Source: Ilumatobacter sp. (lineage in GTDB: Bacteria > Actinomycetota > Acidimicrobiia > Acidimicrobiales > Ilumatobacteraceae). Taken from it: a stretch of DNA of 8,003 nt. The first letter of the stretch is position 1. The number at the start of each line of letters is the position of its first letter. The position numbers were made by a program, and so were the translations under genes. The stretch spans positions 1-8,003 of the forward strand of contig JAJCXU010000415.1 in assembly GCA_029263275.1 (NCBI GenBank), written 5' to 3'. Under the pieces are notes generated by a model. It saw only the letters and a list, made by a program, of their open reading frames with translations. It was not told the origin of the DNA and ran no database searches. This document shows positions 1 to 5,509 of the stretch, one piece after another.

Positions 1-675
1 GTCGACCGCATCGTGCTCGAAACCGAACGGGTCGCGAAGCCGATCGAAGTGCAGGACCCCGACGAGTTCGCGGTCACCGCTCGAAAGCTTCCGCTGCTCG
101 GCAAGGCGGTTCCCGGACTCGAGATGAAGGTCGTCGACCCGGCGACGTTCGAGGAGTTGCCTGAACGCCACGTCGGCGAACTCTTGCTTCGCGGTACGTC
201 GGTGACCTCCGGCTACTACAAGCGCCCTGATGCCACTGCCGCGCTCTTTCACGATGACTGGTTGTGCACGGGCGACCTCGCCTATCTGCTCGACGGCGAG
301 CTCGTGATGTGTGGTCGCATCAAGGACGTCATCATCGTCGGCGGGCGCAACGTGTTTCCCGAAGACATCGAACGCGCCGTCGGCCCGCTCGACGGTGTGC
401 GCGCTGGCAACGTCATCACCTTCGGCATGGAGGGGTACAAGGGCAAGGAGAGCGTGGTCGTCGTTGCCGAAGTGCGACTGACCGAGACGTCAGGTGATCT
501 CGGTGATGTGCGCGAACGCATCCATCATCGTGCGCTCGAAGTGAGCGGCCTGCCGCCGCGCGACATCATGCTCGTGCAACCCGGGACCTTGCCGAAGACG
601 AGTAGCGGCAAACTGCAGCGGAGCAAATGTAAGGGCGAGTACCTCGACGAGGAACTCATCCTGCTGACGAGCTGA
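1..675 (+). CDS. AMP-forming acyl ligase (fatty acyl-CoA synthetase / acyl-AMP ligase), C-terminal part
   Basis: This is the 3' end of an ANL-superfamily adenylating enzyme. Such enzymes activate a carboxylic acid, probably a fatty acid, as an acyl-AMP and usually pass it to CoA or a carrier protein. The frame is open to base 1, so the start lies outside the window; the GTG at 13 is internal. Visible family motifs are WLCTGDLAYLLDGEL, with the conserved TGD Asp at 274-276, then the hinge motif GRIKDVIIVGGRN from 313, then PKTSSGKLQR near the end, whose Lys codon (610-612) would be the catalytic adenylation lysine. The GRN-x-FPEDIE pattern after the hinge resembles FadD / fatty acyl-AMP ligase proteins more than acetyl-CoA synthetases. 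All core C-terminal motifs are present, so the visible part looks functional. The family is sure; the choice between CoA ligase and acyl-AMP ligase is open because the N-terminal domain is not visible. Confidence 0.92.
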   Translation, partial: VDRIVLETERVAKPIEVQDPDEFAVTARKLPLLGKAVPGLEMKVVDPATFEELPERHVGELLLRGTSVTSGYYKRPDATAALFHDDWLCTGDLAYLLDGELVMCGRIKDVIIVGGRNVFPEDIERAVGPLDGVRAGNVITFGMEGYKGKESVVVVAEVRLTETSGDLGDVRERIHHRALEVSGLPPRDIMLVQPGTLPKTSSGKLQRSKCKGEYLDEELILLTS

Positions 676-679
676 CCTT

Positions 680-691
680 GGCGGCGCCGCC
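680..691. repeat. 12-bp perfect palindrome GGCGGCGCCGCC after the ligase gene
   Basis: The sequence is its own reverse complement and starts five bases after the ligase stop codon. It could form the stem of a short GC-rich terminator hairpin, but no T-run follows, so termination is only a possibility. Confidence 0.5.
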
Positions 692-721
692 ATTCGGCAT
701 TCCGTCGGGTTCGGCGACTTT

Positions 722-745
722 GGCGAGCTCGCCCGAGGGGCGGGC
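722..745. repeat. GGCGAGCTCGCC palindrome overlapping a GCCCG/CGGGC hairpin
   Basis: Bases 722-733 form a perfect 12-bp palindrome. Bases 731-735 (GCCCG) pair with 741-745 (CGGGC) around a five-base AGGGG loop. The two structures share 731-733, so they could not both form fully in RNA. The element lies between the ligase and the TetR gene and might act as a terminator or a protein-binding site; neither role is shown. Confidence 0.4.
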
Positions 746-794
746 ATATGAGTGTGATTCCGAGCGCGCAGCCGGCTGCCAGACGAAGTGGGAG

Positions 795-829
795 TTCGAC
801 ATCGCCGGCGCGTCGTATGCTGTCGATCC
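795..829 (+). promoter_or_regulatory. Candidate leaderless promoter of the TetR gene
   Basis: A TANNNT-type -10 box, TATGCT (816-821), ends eight bases before the ATG at 830. Transcription would therefore begin at or within a base or two of the start codon. A weak -35-like TTCGAC (795-800) lies 15 bases upstream of it. No Shine-Dalgarno sequence precedes 830, which fits leaderless translation, common in actinobacteria. This is a motif-level call only. Confidence 0.42.
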
Positions 830-1501
830 ATGGGAGCCAGCACGGTGACGTCAGCCAACGCGCCCGCGCAGTCTGGCTGGGAGCGACGACAAGAGCGGAC
901 CCGTGGCGATGTGCTTGCAGCAGCAGGTGAACTCATCGCCGCTGACGGAATCGTCGGCCTCACGATGCGCAAGCTCGCGGCTCGGGCAGGCGTCGCCGTC
1001 GCGACCCTCTACAACCAGTTCGGTGACCGCGATGGCGTCCTGGTCGCGTTCGTGTCGAACGGGCTCGATCAACTCGAAGTCGATTTCGACGAACAGCCTC
1101 CACGCGGGCCAATCGCCACGACACGCGCATTGTTCCAAGCGTTGGACGACACGGTCGGGAGCGCCGTCGACGTCTGGAAGCCGATCTTCGCCAGCGTGGA
1201 GTCGCTTCCCGGGGCCAACGGCATGGGTGCGGTCGGCGACCGTTTCGTGCAAATCATCGAACACGACCTGGCGAAGGCAGCGGCCGAGGAGATGTTCATC
1301 GGCGACTGTGACACCGAACGTCTTGCCCGCCACATCTTCACCACCCGGATGAATCGCCTGGAGAAGTGGGCAACCGGGGTCATCGAGTGGGATTGGTATC
1401 GAGAGTCGTCCGACCTCGGCCTCGAACTCACGCTTGCGGCGGTGCTCGCCTCGCCGGTCGAGCGACTCGCAGCCCTGCGGTCGTCCGGCATCGTCACCTG
1501 A
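830..1501 (+). CDS. TetR-family transcriptional regulator
   Basis: A 223-residue protein of ordinary TetR length (family about 200). The N-terminal DNA-binding domain spans roughly residues 19-68, ending with the typical helix-turn-helix run TMRKLAARAGVAVATLYNQF followed by GDRDGVL. The remainder is a helical ligand-binding and dimerisation domain without a recognisable ligand signature. The ATG at 830 is preferred: an upstream in-frame GTG at 788 would add 14 residues rich in Arg and Cys that do not look like a TetR N-terminus, and a -10 box sits eight bases before 830. It lies between an acyl ligase gene and a Dpp/Opp-type ABC operon on the same strand. It may control either neighbour or itself. 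The operon promoter 76 bases after its stop contains a perfect inverted repeat suited to a TetR dimer, but the pairing is inferred. Confidence 0.9.
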   Translation: MGASTVTSANAPAQSGWERRQERTRGDVLAAAGELIAADGIVGLTMRKLAARAGVAVATLYNQFGDRDGVLVAFVSNGLDQLEVDFDEQPPRGPIATTRALFQALDDTVGSAVDVWKPIFASVESLPGANGMGAVGDRFVQIIEHDLAKAAAEEMFIGDCDTERLARHIFTTRMNRLEKWATGVIEWDWYRESSDLGLELTLAAVLASPVERLAALRSSGIVT

Positions 1502-1517
1502 ATCTGGCGCACGCGGT

Positions 1518-1546
1518 CGATTGATTCCGATTGATTTCCGATTGAT
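1518..1546. repeat. Three direct repeats CGATTGAT, 10-11 bp apart
   Basis: Exact copies of CGATTGAT start at 1518, 1528 and 1539, separated by TC and TTC. The 10 and 11 bp periods place all three on the same face of the DNA helix, as in iterated sites for a cooperatively binding regulator. They lie 17 bases after the TetR stop and about 50-80 bases upstream of the candidate -10 box of the transporter operon, a usual position for activator or upstream repressor sites. The binding protein is unknown. Confidence 0.6.
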
Positions 1547-1577
1547 GACCTTCCAAGTCAACATGTGACCGACGTCA

Positions 1578-1592
1578 TTCCGCATGGCGGAA
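1578..1592. promoter_or_regulatory. Perfect inverted repeat TTCCGC-ATG-GCGGAA, candidate operator
   Basis: Six-base arms (1578-1583 and 1587-1592) are perfectly complementary around a three-base centre. The 15-bp size suits a dimeric repressor such as TetR. It ends six bases before the candidate -10 box at 1599, so it occupies the -35/-10 spacer where bound repressor would block RNA polymerase. Its link to the adjacent TetR protein is inference. Confidence 0.5.
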
Positions 1593-1598
1593 CCGTGC

Positions 1599-1604
1599 TA
1601 CATT
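1599..1604 (+). promoter_or_regulatory. Candidate -10 box (TACATT) of the transporter operon
   Basis: TACATT matches the TANNNT pattern of major actinobacterial sigma factors. No good -35 hexamer is seen at the expected spacing (around 1576-1581). A start near 1611 would leave an untranslated leader of about 125 bases before the binding-protein gene at 1736. Other promoters in this interval cannot be excluded. Confidence 0.4.
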
Positions 1605-1620
1605 GTGGAACTCGGCGACT

Positions 1621-1701
1621 AGAACGACGACAAACTGGGGCATGGTTTGTCCACAGGGGGGGTTCTCGTTATGGTCGTCGTGTCGGGGGACATCTGTTCC
1701 C
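1621..1701 (+). other. Foldable 5' leader of the transporter mRNA
   Basis: GACAAAC (1629-1635) pairs with GTTTGTC (1645-1651), a perfect 7-bp stem, and AGAAC (1621-1625) can pair with GTTCT (1662-1666) outside it. In competition, ACGACGAC (1624-1631) is exactly complementary to GTCGTCGT (1674-1681). A further stem joins 1686-1691 and 1696-1701 with one G-U pair. The first and second arrangements share bases and exclude each other. It matches no riboswitch class I recognise; the structures are by eye and not energy-tested. Confidence 0.35.
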
Positions 1702-1721
1702 GCGGCGTGAACTCATATCCC

Positions 1722-1728
1722 AAGGGGG
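1722..1728 (+). promoter_or_regulatory. Strong ribosome-binding site of the binding-protein gene
   Basis: AAGGGGG lies seven bases before the ATG at 1736, which fixes that start. It is stronger than the sites before the downstream permease genes, in line with the higher binding-protein output usual in ABC importers. Confidence 0.75.
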
Positions 1729-1735
1729 AATTTGA

Positions 1736-3505
1736 ATGGATTGGAAACGTATTGACTGGGCCCGTCGCTCGGGAGGCCCGATCGAGGCTGACCTGATCGA
1801 GGCCTACGTCCAAGGAAAGATCAATCGCCGCAATTTCGTGAAGCGCGGCGCCATCATCGGCCTTTCGATGCCAATGATGGGTGCAGTCATCGCCGCCTGC
1901 GGCAGCGATGACGACGACGATGCAGCGCCAACGACGGAGGGTTCCTCCTCCGGCTCCGAGGCGCCCACCACCGACGCCGCCACCGACACCGGCAGCGGTG
2001 CATCCGGCGGCGACCTCACCGCTGGTATTCAGACTGGCGACGCCAACTCTGGCCTCGACCCGGTCAACATGCTCGACCTCGGCACATACGCCGTGCTGTC
2101 GCAGTCGTTCGAGTACCTCGTCGGTCTTGGCGACGACGGCAACATTGCCAACACCGCCCTCGCCACCGAGTGGACACCGAACGACGACGCCAGCCAGTGG
2201 ACCTTCAAGCTCCGCGAAGGCGTCACCTGGCACGACGGCACGCCCCTCACGGCTGCGGACGTGGTCGGCACCGTCGAGCGGATGGTCGAAGTCGGCGCCG
2301 GTCTTGCCGGCGTCGTGAGCGCCGGGGCCACCGAAGCTTCGGACGACCTCACCGTCGTGATGAACCTCGACTCGCCCAACGGCAACCTGCCGGTGCTCGT
2401 GTCGTTGTTCAACCCGCAGTCGCTCATCACCCCGGCCGATTACTCGAGCGGCACCACGCTGAGCGATCGCAAGGCTGGCACCGGAGCGTGGATGCTCGAC
2501 GATTTCGATCCGTCGGCATTCCGTGCGAAGTTCGTGCCGAACCCCAACTGGTGGGGTGGGTCCGTCAAGCTCGACAGCGTCACGCTGCAGGGCTTCGAGA
2601 GCGGTGGCACCAAGGTCGCCGCCTTCGCCGCCGGCGAAATCGACGTCATCCAAGACTTCTCGATCTCCGACGGCGCAACGCTGCTCAACGACGACAACGT
2701 CAAGGTGCTCACGCCGCCGTCGGCCAACCACCGTCAGATCTGGTTCAACACGCAGCTGCCCGAAGGCGGCCCGTTCACCGACGTCCGCGTTCGTCAAGCC
2801 GTCTGCTACGCCATCAACCGCGAGCAGCTCGTCAACACGGTGTACGAGGGCCAGGCTCAGATCGGCAACGACCACCCCGTCTTCCCGACGCTGCCGTTCT
2901 TCGACGAGACCCAAGAACAGCGTCCGTACGACCCCGAGATGGCCAAGCAGTTGCTGTCCGACGCGGGGTATGCAGACGGCATCGAGATCCCGATCCAGGT
3001 CGGCGACCTCGGTGAGATCCCGGCCATCGCGGCCATCGTCGAGCTTTACCTGGCCGCCGTCGGCATCACGACGCCGGTGAGCGTCACGCCGAACTCGGAC
3101 TTCTACGGCGAGTACTGGTGCACCGGTGCCAGCTACGGCACGCAGCCCGAGACCTCTGGCCCGGGCCGCCCATGTGGCGCTTCGGCTCAGATCGGCATCG
3201 TTGACTACGGTCACCGCCCGACGCCAGACATCTTCTTCGGCCGCGCACTCGCGACCGACGGTGACTGGAACTCGTCGAACTACGCATCGAGCGCCTTCGA
3301 CGGCCTGTTCGGCGACTACCAGAGCGCCACCGATGTGGCGGGTCAGAAGGACGCAGTTGGGCAGATTCAGCGCCTGCTGCATGAGGACGCCCCGGCGTGC
3401 TACCCGTTCTTCTTCAACTACCTGTCAGCAACCAGCAGCGAGATCAACGGCTTCCAGACCACGGCCCTCGGTCACCTGCAGCTGCAGAACACGACGAAGG
3501 GCTAA
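1736..3505 (+). CDS. ABC transporter substrate-binding lipoprotein, family 5 (peptide/nickel type), Tat-exported
   Basis: A 589-residue extracellular solute-binding protein of the SBP_bac_5 (DppA/OppA-like) family, the ligand receptor of the importer encoded downstream. The N-terminus combines a twin-arginine motif (NRRNFVK, residues 30-36), a hydrophobic stretch, and a lipobox ending VIAAC with the lipid-carrying Cys at 55. It should therefore cross the membrane folded through Tat and then be anchored as a lipoprotein. Twenty-nine residues precede the Tat motif. Residues 56-92 are an Asp/Ser/Thr/Gly-rich linker beginning GSDDDDD. The family signature follows at 155-177 (WTFKLREGVTWHDG, then PLTAADVV), and VRQAVCYAINRE lies near 352-362. 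Mature-domain cysteines are at 357, 462, 480 and 555; disulfides are possible but unproven. The length is slightly above the usual 500-550 because of the long N-region and linker. The ligand (peptide, metal chelate, sugar or other) cannot be told from sequence. Confidence 0.93.
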   Translation: MDWKRIDWARRSGGPIEADLIEAYVQGKINRRNFVKRGAIIGLSMPMMGAVIAACGSDDDDDAAPTTEGSSSGSEAPTTDAATDTGSGASGGDLTAGIQTGDANSGLDPVNMLDLGTYAVLSQSFEYLVGLGDDGNIANTALATEWTPNDDASQWTFKLREGVTWHDGTPLTAADVVGTVERMVEVGAGLAGVVSAGATEASDDLTVVMNLDSPNGNLPVLVSLFNPQSLITPADYSSGTTLSDRKAGTGAWMLDDFDPSAFRAKFVPNPNWWGGSVKLDSVTLQGFESGGTKVAAFAAGEIDVIQDFSISDGATLLNDDNVKVLTPPSANHRQIWFNTQLPEGGPFTDVRVRQAVCYAINREQLVNTVYEGQAQIGNDHPVFPTLPFFDETQEQRPYDPEMAKQLLSDAGYADGIEIPIQVGDLGEIPAIAAIVELYLAAVGITTPVSVTPNSDFYGEYWCTGASYGTQPETSGPGRPCGASAQIGIVDYGHRPTPDIFFGRALATDGDWNSSNYASSAFDGLFGDYQSATDVAGQKDAVGQIQRLLHEDAPACYPFFFNYLSATSSEINGFQTTALGHLQLQNTTKG

Positions 3506-3515
3506 TCGAACACCC

Positions 3516-3535
3516 GCCCCGGCCCTGTCCGGGGC
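3516..3535 (+). other. RNA hairpin 1 after the binding-protein gene
   Basis: GCCCCGG (3516-3522) and CCGGGGC (3529-3535) form a perfect 7-bp stem with a six-base loop, ten bases after the stop codon. No T-run follows. It stands directly before the much longer hairpin at 3539-3585 and probably works with it to protect the upstream message or cause partial termination. Confidence 0.55.
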
Positions 3536-3538
3536 AAC

Positions 3539-3585
3539 GTGACGACGGGGCGCAGCGGCTTGACCGCTGCGCCCTTCGTCGTTAC
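3539..3585 (+). terminator. Long hairpin between binding-protein and permease genes (attenuator or mRNA stabiliser)
   Basis: GGGCGCAGCGG (3548-3558) pairs perfectly with CCGCTGCGCCC (3564-3574) around CTTGA. After a two-base TT bulge (3575-3576), the stem continues as 3539-3547 with 3577-3585, including one G-U pair, for about 20 bp in total. There is no T-run, so this is not a classic intrinsic terminator. In ABC operons, hairpins here commonly keep the binding-protein mRNA abundant relative to the permease mRNA. The fold is clear from sequence; the role is inferred. Confidence 0.65.
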
Positions 3586-3607
3586 CGGGATCAATCGTTC
3601 GAACTAC

Positions 3608-3614
3608 GGAGAAG
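3608..3614 (+). promoter_or_regulatory. Ribosome-binding site fixing the GTG start of permease 1
   Basis: GGAGAAG lies six bases before GTG at 3621. It supports this non-ATG start, which gives the N-terminus MLRFIVRRLM that is standard for DppB-type permeases. Confidence 0.75.
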
Positions 3615-3620
3615 AAACAC

Positions 3621-4583
3621 GTGCTCAGATTTATTGTCAGGCGACTCATGCTCGCCATCGTCACGTTGGCGTTTTTGCTCGTCATCGTCACGCTGATCCC
3701 CAACATCGCCCCCGGCGATCCCGCTCGCAAGATTGCGGGCGGCACCGCGTCGCCCGAGCGGCTCATCGAGGTGACCGAATCCTTGGGTCTTCGTGATTCG
3801 GTGGCAACACAGCTGTGGAAGCTGGTGAAGTCGGTCGGCACCTTGAACTTTGGTGACTCGTTCTCCGTCGCCAAGGGCGAGCCCGTGATGAGCCTGGTGT
3901 GGACGGCGCTCGGCAACTCCGCCAAGCTCGTCATGCTCTCGCTCATCGTCATCGTCCCGTTGTCGATCCTTGGTGGCCTCATCACCGCCTACAAGAAGGA
4001 CACGTGGATCGACCGCACGATCATCAACGTCGGTATCGCATTTTCGGCGATTCCTGACTTCGTCGCCGGCGTGTTTCTGCTCGCCTTCCTCGCTGTGCCG
4101 GTCGACTTCTTCAAAGTGCAGGCTGCAGCTCCACCTGGCTCGAGTTACCTCACCCAGATCCAGCATCTCCTCTTACCGGTGATCGCGGTGCTGATGGTGT
4201 ACTTCGGCTACATCGCTCGTGTCACCCGAGCCGGCACGATCACGGCGCTCGACTCCGACTACACACGAACCGCCTTCATGCGTGGGCTCTCGACACCTGA
4301 CGTGTTCCGCAAGCACATCGCTCGCAACGCACTGCAGCCCACGGTTGCCGTGCTCGGTACCCAGCTCGGCTATCTCTTCGGCGGCATGGTTGCCCTCGAG
4401 CGAGTATTCGGTTACCAGGGTGTCGGCAACCTCATCCTTCGAGCCGTCGACCGTGCTGACTACCCGGTGCTGCGAGCCGGCGTGCTTGCCGTCGCCATCA
4501 TCTACATGCTCGCCACGCTCTCGGCTGACCTGCTGGTCGCCTACATGAATCCCCGTGCACGCCAATCGTTGGGAGACAACTGA
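3621..4583 (+). CDS. ABC transporter permease, DppB/OppB-like
   Basis: A 320-residue inner-membrane permease, the first of the two channel subunits. Length and architecture are normal for DppB-type proteins. The N-terminal helix (about 9-29) is followed by APGDPA (30-35), an extracytoplasmic region, and further helices near 100-124, 134-160, 182-200, 245-265 and 286-308. The cytoplasmic coupling loop that contacts the ATPase spans about 212-240 (SDYTRTAFMRGLS, then HIARNALQP); its conserved Gly is 222. The downstream FGGMVALERVF, then GYQGVGNLI and RADYPV match the typical C-terminal family pattern. The start is GTG with a good ribosome-binding site. The stop overlaps the next start by one base (TGATG at 4581-4585), implying translational coupling to permease 2. 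The transported substrate is not predictable from this subunit. Confidence 0.94.
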   Translation: MLRFIVRRLMLAIVTLAFLLVIVTLIPNIAPGDPARKIAGGTASPERLIEVTESLGLRDSVATQLWKLVKSVGTLNFGDSFSVAKGEPVMSLVWTALGNSAKLVMLSLIVIVPLSILGGLITAYKKDTWIDRTIINVGIAFSAIPDFVAGVFLLAFLAVPVDFFKVQAAAPPGSSYLTQIQHLLLPVIAVLMVYFGYIARVTRAGTITALDSDYTRTAFMRGLSTPDVFRKHIARNALQPTVAVLGTQLGYLFGGMVALERVFGYQGVGNLILRAVDRADYPVLRAGVLAVAIIYMLATLSADLLVAYMNPRARQSLGDN

Positions 4584-5509
4584 TGACTAGCAGCCAACCC
4601 CCAACAGAAACGCCCGCTGCGGATCCTGTTGAAGATGCCAAGCCGGCCGCGGCCGCTCCGATCGCAGAGGGCAAGAAGCAGATCCGAAAGGAACAGCTTC
4701 GAGTGCTCTACACCAGTCCCGGCTTCATCGTCGGAGTGCTCATCGTCGGCTTCTGGATCCTTGCCAGCGTGCTCCCCGGCGTGCTGACGTCGTTCGACCC
4801 GAAGGAGTTCGTCGAGGCCGGCCCCCGCGTCAAGCCGGGCAGCGAGGCCTGGCTCGGCACCGACAAGAACGGATGGGACGTCTACACCCGGGTGATCTAC
4901 GGGGCACGCAAGATCTTGACCATCGCTCCGATTTCCACCGCCGTTGCCATCATGGTGGGAACGTTCCTCGGCCTGATCATGGGCTACTACAAGGGATGGG
5001 TCGACGAGATCCTCAGCCGTGTGATCGAAGCAATCCTGTCGATCCCGATCATTCTGATGGCCATCGTCATCATCTTCACCTTCGGACGGTCGACCACCGT
5101 GATCATCGGCACGATCGCGGTGCTGTTCGTTCCTGCCATCACGCGAACGATTCGCTCGGCAGCCATTGCCGAGTCTGACCTCGACTATGTGATGTCGGCC
5201 AAGATGCGAGGTGAGTCGGGCTTCTTCATCGTGACCCGAGAGATCCTCCCGAACGTCGTCGGCCTCGTCGTCGTGGAAGGAACCGTGCGCCTCGGCTATG
5301 CCATCTTCACTTACACCACCCTGGCATTCCTTGGCTTCGTCGGCGGCAACATCACCGACGCCGACTGGGGAATCGACGTCTCCCAGAACTACGAACAGAT
5401 CGCCCGAGACATCTGGTGGCCGTCCATCTTCCCGGCGGCGGCAATCGCCAGCCTCGTGATCGGTGTCAACCTGATCGCCGACTCGATTGACAAGGCAGTG
5501 AAATCATGA
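4583..5509 (+). CDS. ABC transporter permease, DppC/OppC-like
   Basis: A 308-residue second channel subunit. Residues 1-40 are a cytoplasmic Pro/Ala-rich then basic tail, somewhat longer than in many DppC proteins. A first helix lies at about 46-66. The family hallmark LGTDKNGWDVYTRVIYGAR follows at 91-109; the usual GRDV is GWDV here. Helices lie near 113-135, 148-168, 172-188, 228-252 and 282-300. The coupling loop is at about 200-224 (DYVMSAKMRG, then ILPN), with its conserved Gly at 210. It starts at the ATG overlapping the stop of permease 1, with GGGAG (4571-4575) seven bases upstream. Its own stop overlaps the ATPase start by four bases (ATGA, 5506-5509). The tight overlaps indicate one co-translated unit. 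Confidence 0.94.
   Translation: MTSSQPPTETPAADPVEDAKPAAAAPIAEGKKQIRKEQLRVLYTSPGFIVGVLIVGFWILASVLPGVLTSFDPKEFVEAGPRVKPGSEAWLGTDKNGWDVYTRVIYGARKILTIAPISTAVAIMVGTFLGLIMGYYKGWVDEILSRVIEAILSIPIILMAIVIIFTFGRSTTVIIGTIAVLFVPAITRTIRSAAIAESDLDYVMSAKMRGESGFFIVTREILPNVVGLVVVEGTVRLGYAIFTYTTLAFLGFVGGNITDADWGIDVSQNYEQIARDIWWPSIFPAAAIASLVIGVNLIADSIDKAVKS

Noticed and set aside
788..829. Upstream GTG start for the TetR gene at 788
   Set aside because: It would add 14 Arg/Cys-rich residues unlike TetR N-termini and would place the candidate -10 box inside the coding region. The ATG at 830 fits better.
490..972. Minus-strand open frame of 160 codons spanning the ligase-TetR gap
   Set aside because: It overlaps the ends of two well-supported plus-strand genes, has no recognisable motif and no evident ribosome-binding site.
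1642..1710. 22-codon upstream ORF in the operon leader (ATG 1642, stop 1708-1710)
   Set aside because: The only purine run, GGGG at 1637-1640, is one base from the ATG, too close to work as a ribosome-binding site. The peptide has no run of regulatory codons suggesting attenuation.
1619..3382. Open frame of 587 codons on the minus strand opposite the binding-protein gene
   Set aside because: The translation is low-complexity (Arg/Val/Asp/Gly-rich) with no domain. Long antisense frames are expected opposite GC-rich genes, and the plus-strand gene is unmistakable.
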